Shown one piece after another: positions 60,466 through 64,000 of a stretch of 64,000 nucleotides of DNA; the stretch's first letter is position 1, and each line of letters starts with the position of its first letter. The notes under the pieces were generated by a model. The model was not told where the DNA came from and searched no databases. It saw nothing but the letters and a program-made list of their open reading frames with translations. The translations under genes were made by a program, and so were the position numbers. This DNA comes from Casuarina equisetifolia (lineage: Eukaryota; Streptophyta; Magnoliopsida; Fagales; Casuarinaceae): positions 19,332,501 to 19,396,500 of the forward strand of contig CM052360.1 in assembly GCA_028551475.1 (NCBI GenBank). The letters run 5' to 3'.

Positions 60466-61319
60466 TTATTTCTCCAAGTCTCCATCTGCATGCCTCAAAC
60501 CCATGGACTCCACTTCGGATAGCTTTTCCCCGTAAGCCCTTAAAGCAGCAAGTGGATCTTCTGCACCGAGATCTTCAACAACGGTGCATGTTCTTGTGTG
60601 ATTTCCACAGTCCCTGTAAGAAGCAGAAATCTTTTATATTATCCAGTGTACTGGCATAATAATCAGTTAGGGATCTATTCAAATCTTCATCATTATTTAT
60701 TCCCCACGTTGAGGTTCCCATTATCTTCCGTGTTTAGCCATTGAAGTGCCACAACATCTTCATAATTGAACCCGTTAAGAAGACTATCATTATCATTTCT
60801 AAGAAAATAGCCAACCAGGTTTACATTAGGATCCATCTCTGGAGGCAGCACGGGTGAGAGAGTTTCTTGCTTAATCATCAGTGACTCAGGTAAGGATGGC
60901 AGCAGGTCTCGGCATGTGTTCGAACTCAAATTATTTTCTCTATGATGGGAAGGTTCTCCGAGCTCAAAAGTAGATGGTATGCCCGAACCTATTAACTGAC
61001 ATGTAGACTCAACTGTTTCAAGAATTTCACCACATAATTCATTCTGTCCAGCATAGTTGGTCTGAACATTATATTGAGATGAGAGTATCAACGACTCAGG
61101 TGCAGTTACGTCAAAAGGTGAACAAGACCATTGAAATGTGGCACCATAATCTTCTAGGGGAAGGTAACGAGGGGTAGTCTCTTCTAAGGAAGCTCCTTCA
61201 CTAACTGAAACACATAAACCGGAGTCAACTTCTGACGAGCCGGCTACTCCAGAGGAGGATGAAGAAATATCTCCATAAATATTAATATTATCAATATTAA
61301 TATTGTTAATAACTACATT
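60466..61319 (-). pseudogene. Minus-strand coding-like fragment of unknown gene (two segments)
   Basis: The upstream segment, about 61319-60693, is open for >200 codons (beginning NVVINNINIDNINIYGDI, later ATFQWSCSPFD and EDVVALQWLNTEDNGN) and is acidic and Ser-rich, like a transcription-factor activation region. After a gap, a clear acceptor (TTTCTGCTTCTTACAG) opens a 148-nt segment, 60613-60466, reading DCGNHTRTCTVVEDLGAED and LAALRAYGEKLSEVES to a stop at 60466. No donor joining the two was confirmed. The family is not recognised. At its 5' end the frame is lost where the plus-strand receptor gene begins, so it may be the truncated 3' end of a gene. It could instead be two unrelated pieces. 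Confidence 0.35.
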
Positions 61320-63944
61320 CTACTGCTTGTTCTTGTTATGTTCTCCTTTTCTTTGCTCCGCAAGAGATACCATCACACGGAAAACCCCCATTAGTGACCG
61401 CAAAGGAGAGACACTTGTTTCTGCCGGACAGATATTCGAGCTGGGATTCTTTACCCCAAGTGTTGCATCAGGTAATAGAAGATACGTCGGGATCTGGTAC
61501 CACGATTTGAATCCCACAACTGTTGTATGGGTTGCCAACCGAGACAGGCCGCTACTCGGTTCTCCTGGGACTTTCGGAATTGACGAGGATGGAAACCTTA
61601 AAGTATCAACTGCCGCGCTGAATTTATGGTCTACGTCTCTTCCATCCTCGCCTACAAGTCGGACTTTGAAGTTAATGGATTCGGGAAACTTGGTCTTAAG
61701 CGATGATCGGTCGGGATTGAGGCTGTGGGAGAGCTTCAAATACCCAACTGATACATTTCTTCCGGGCATGAAGATGGATGAAAACCTATCCTCGTTTCAT
61801 CTGAGTCAAGGAGACAGATACGTTATCTCACAGAGGGTATGGTCTTATGGGAGAAAACGGAGTCCATCTAACTCGTACGAGATAGATGAAGTGCCTCAAG
61901 CCGTAGCTTTTTTATTGTCAAATTTCACCAGAAGCGACAAGCTGAAAAAAGTTAATCCTTATTCCCAAGTTCAACCTATCCCGCTCTCTGCTTGTAGTTC
62001 TGCAAAGTTGGCTATGAGTTCCACTGGGTCGTTAGAGTATCAGATCTGGGACAACGACAATTGGAAATTGCGGTGGTCGGGGCCAGGAAAATGCAGTAGC
62101 CATAATGCCTGTGGGAACTTTAGCAGCTGCAATAATAACAACAGATTACCATGCAAGTGTTTACCGGGGTTCAAGCCTAGTAACCCCAAGAACTGGGATT
62201 CTGAAGATTTCTCTGGTGGGTGCACCAGAATCTCGACGCCATGCAGCAAGACAGACACATTCTTGAGCTTAAAGATGATGAAAGTGAGCAAGCCAAACCT
62301 ACGAGTTCTGGAACAAAATGAAACAGGGTGCAAAGAGTATTGCCTTAAAAACTGCTGGTGCCTAGCTTGTTCATATGAAGTAGCTAAAAACAGCAATCAA
62401 GGAGTTGATGGCACTACTGTGACCAACTTCTGCTCGATTTGGAGCGATGATGTGAGTGATCTGCAAGAGGAGTATAAAATCAAAGGTCGTAATCTCTCTG
62501 TCCGTGTGGCAAAGTCCGACATAGGTACTACTTTTACATAATGAAATTTGCTAGAATTAAATTAGTCGCTCAATTGCACCCAGATACAGATGTTGGTTAA
62601 TTCATTAAAGTTTTGCTCTTTTTTTTTTTTCATGACTTGTATAATAAATCTAGAAATGGTTCCAAGGAACCTCGAGTTTAAAACTAAAAATAGGACCTAT
62701 GACAAGGAGTATCAGAAAATATAATCAATTAAGTACAAGAGAGGGCTTTGGAAGGTTCCTTTTTTAGAAGTATTTTATATGTCAAGCAGCTCACTAGCAG
62801 ATTTCCATTGCAGTGTTTAATTACCCTTCCAATCTTTTCAATGTTTAATTACTATTCTAGATTTCATACCTTTGCAGAATCAACTAAGAGGGATTGTGAG
62901 CCTTGTGGCACGAACATTATTCCATATCCGCTGAGTACTAGACCAGATTGTGGTGACCCCATGTACTACAGTTTCTCCTGCAACTACTCCACATGCCAGG
63001 TTAGCTCCAGGACACCCAGTGGCAACCATCGAATTGACAGTATCGATCCAAATACACGGAAATTCATCATTCAAGTCAAATACACAGAATATGATATAAA
63101 ATCAAGGGCAAACCTGTCGTTTGATGTGCCATTTCCTTTTAAAATGATCAAGTTTGATTCTGGCAAATTTACTTCTGATGTTGAAGACGAATTGGAAATT
63201 AGTTGGGAGGCCCCGCAGGAGCCAACATGTACCACATCCAGTAAGTGCAAGGACTGGCCAAATTCAACTTGCGATGTAGCGGGAGTTGGAAAGAAGAGAT
63301 GCCATTGCTCTAAAGACTCCCAATGGGATGGCTCAAATTTAATTTGTACAAAAGGTTAGTATTCTATTTCATTTGCCGTAGGCAGATTAAAGATTGGTCA
63401 ATTAGTGAGGAAAGAAACAGGCTCTTAAGGAGGGTCTGTCCCAGTGGCATTGTTTTTTAATCCAACTGTGATAATCAAACCCCCGACCTCTTTCTACATT
63501 GCGTTTCCTATACCAAGGAAAACTTTGCTGCGTCCAAAGCCTTCATTTCCTTCGTGTGTGTCCCCTTCTAATTGTCAAAGTTTCACATTGGAATGCTTTT
63601 AATAGAATTTCAAATCCTCCTTTCCAATATATTAGCAATAGGCATTAAACTGTGACAATGAATCTAATCATAAATCTTATTTGTTATCAATTTAACTCAG
63701 GATTATAGCCTGTTCATTGTCAAAACAACTACAATGGAGAGTCTTTTTTATATTTTCAGATTCAAGTGAGACTCATCTTCTTTCTTTTTTGTTGAAGGTG
63801 ATCTTCCTCAAGCTGCCAAAGACCATCCAAATGGAAACACATTTTGGATTCTAACTGTTATGATTCCTCTAATAGTTGTGCTTGCTCTCGCATGTGCCAT
63901 TATTTTTACATTTATTTGGAGGAGAAAGATGGCCAGGAAACAAG
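61303..63944 (+). CDS. G-type lectin S-receptor-like Ser/Thr kinase, 3' end beyond window
   Basis: Three exons fit GT-AG and phase: 61303-62524, 62878-63354 and 63798-63944. The donor after 63944 leads to exons outside the window, so the kinase domain is not seen. Exon 1 holds a hydrophobic leader (FYCLFLLCSPFLCSA), B-lectin domain (ETLVSAGQIFELGFFTP, YVGIWYHDL, VVWVANRDRPLL, LMDSGNLVLSD), EGF-like Cys region (CKCLPGFKP) and PAN-like CKEYCLKNCWC. Exon 2 is a Cys-rich wall-associated-kinase-like segment (DCEPCGTNIIPYPLST). Exon 3 encodes the membrane span (FWILTVMIPLIVVLALACAI) and RRKMARK stop-transfer. Such receptors sit in the plasma membrane and sense ligands in defence and development; At4g03230-like members share this layout. 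Oddity: the frame upstream of the leader has no ATG before a stop at 61276. The true start may be lost or in an unseen exon. Confidence 0.85.
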
Positions 63945-64000
63945 GTAATTGCTCTATGAAATGTACTCTATCATGTATAATGTATATATTTCCATCCTAA
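63945..64000 (+). other. Start of intron 3 of the receptor gene
   Basis: GTAATT donor after AAACAAG; the intron continues past the window edge. Confidence 0.6.

Overview
The window looks like nuclear DNA of a woody eudicot, probably grapevine (Vitis) or a close relative. That is inferred from AT-rich intergenic DNA, a high density of old LTR retrotransposons, short conserved exons separated by GT-AG introns, and plant-only families (DUF247, EXORDIUM/PHI-1, type-4 metallothionein, S-locus-type receptor kinase). No database search was possible.

Left third (1-31.4 kb) is mostly transposon fossils. An Athila-clade Ty3/gypsy element (+) enters from the left edge and ends with a 1.43-kb LTR at about 6934. 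A single-exon DUF247 gene follows (7312-8631). Next comes a tangled cluster of minus-strand chromovirus (Ty3/gypsy) relics (about 10.5-18.28 kb). A minus-strand Ty1/copia relic with target-site duplication lies at 18659-24241, and a plus-strand Ty1/copia relic at about 24.7-28.15 kb. The 18659-24241 element sits inside a second copy of the ~820-bp segment that lies just upstream of the transporter gene; the intact copy at 30565-31386 preserves the unoccupied insertion site.

Middle (31.5-45.3 kb) holds two well supported host genes. An intronless AVT3-like vacuolar amino-acid transporter (+) is at 31573-32838. A 13-exon EH-domain endocytic protein of the AtEH/Pan1 type (-), a TPLATE-complex subunit, spans 35055-45259; I reconstructed all its coding exons with consistent phases (1163 aa).

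Right third (45.3-64 kb) is gene-poor at first, with a tandem duplication at 47.7-48.65 kb, followed by an intact single-exon EXORDIUM-like gene (51359-52456). After it come a ~214-bp tandem array, a disabled type-4 (seed/Ec) metallothionein gene (56985-57327), a LINE remnant, and minus-strand coding-like sequence of unknown family (60466-61319). Back-to-back with the last is a G-type lectin S-receptor-like kinase gene (61303 to beyond the right edge) whose first exon has no in-frame ATG.

The genes are independent eukaryotic units and form no operon or pathway. No CRISPR-like or bacterial system is present. The most informative structures are the duplicated promoter-side segment with its datable copia insertion, the metallothionein pseudogene, the ATG-less receptor exon abutting an antisense gene fragment, the 17-bp minisatellite with a 51-bp superperiod, and a 40-bp perfect palindrome.
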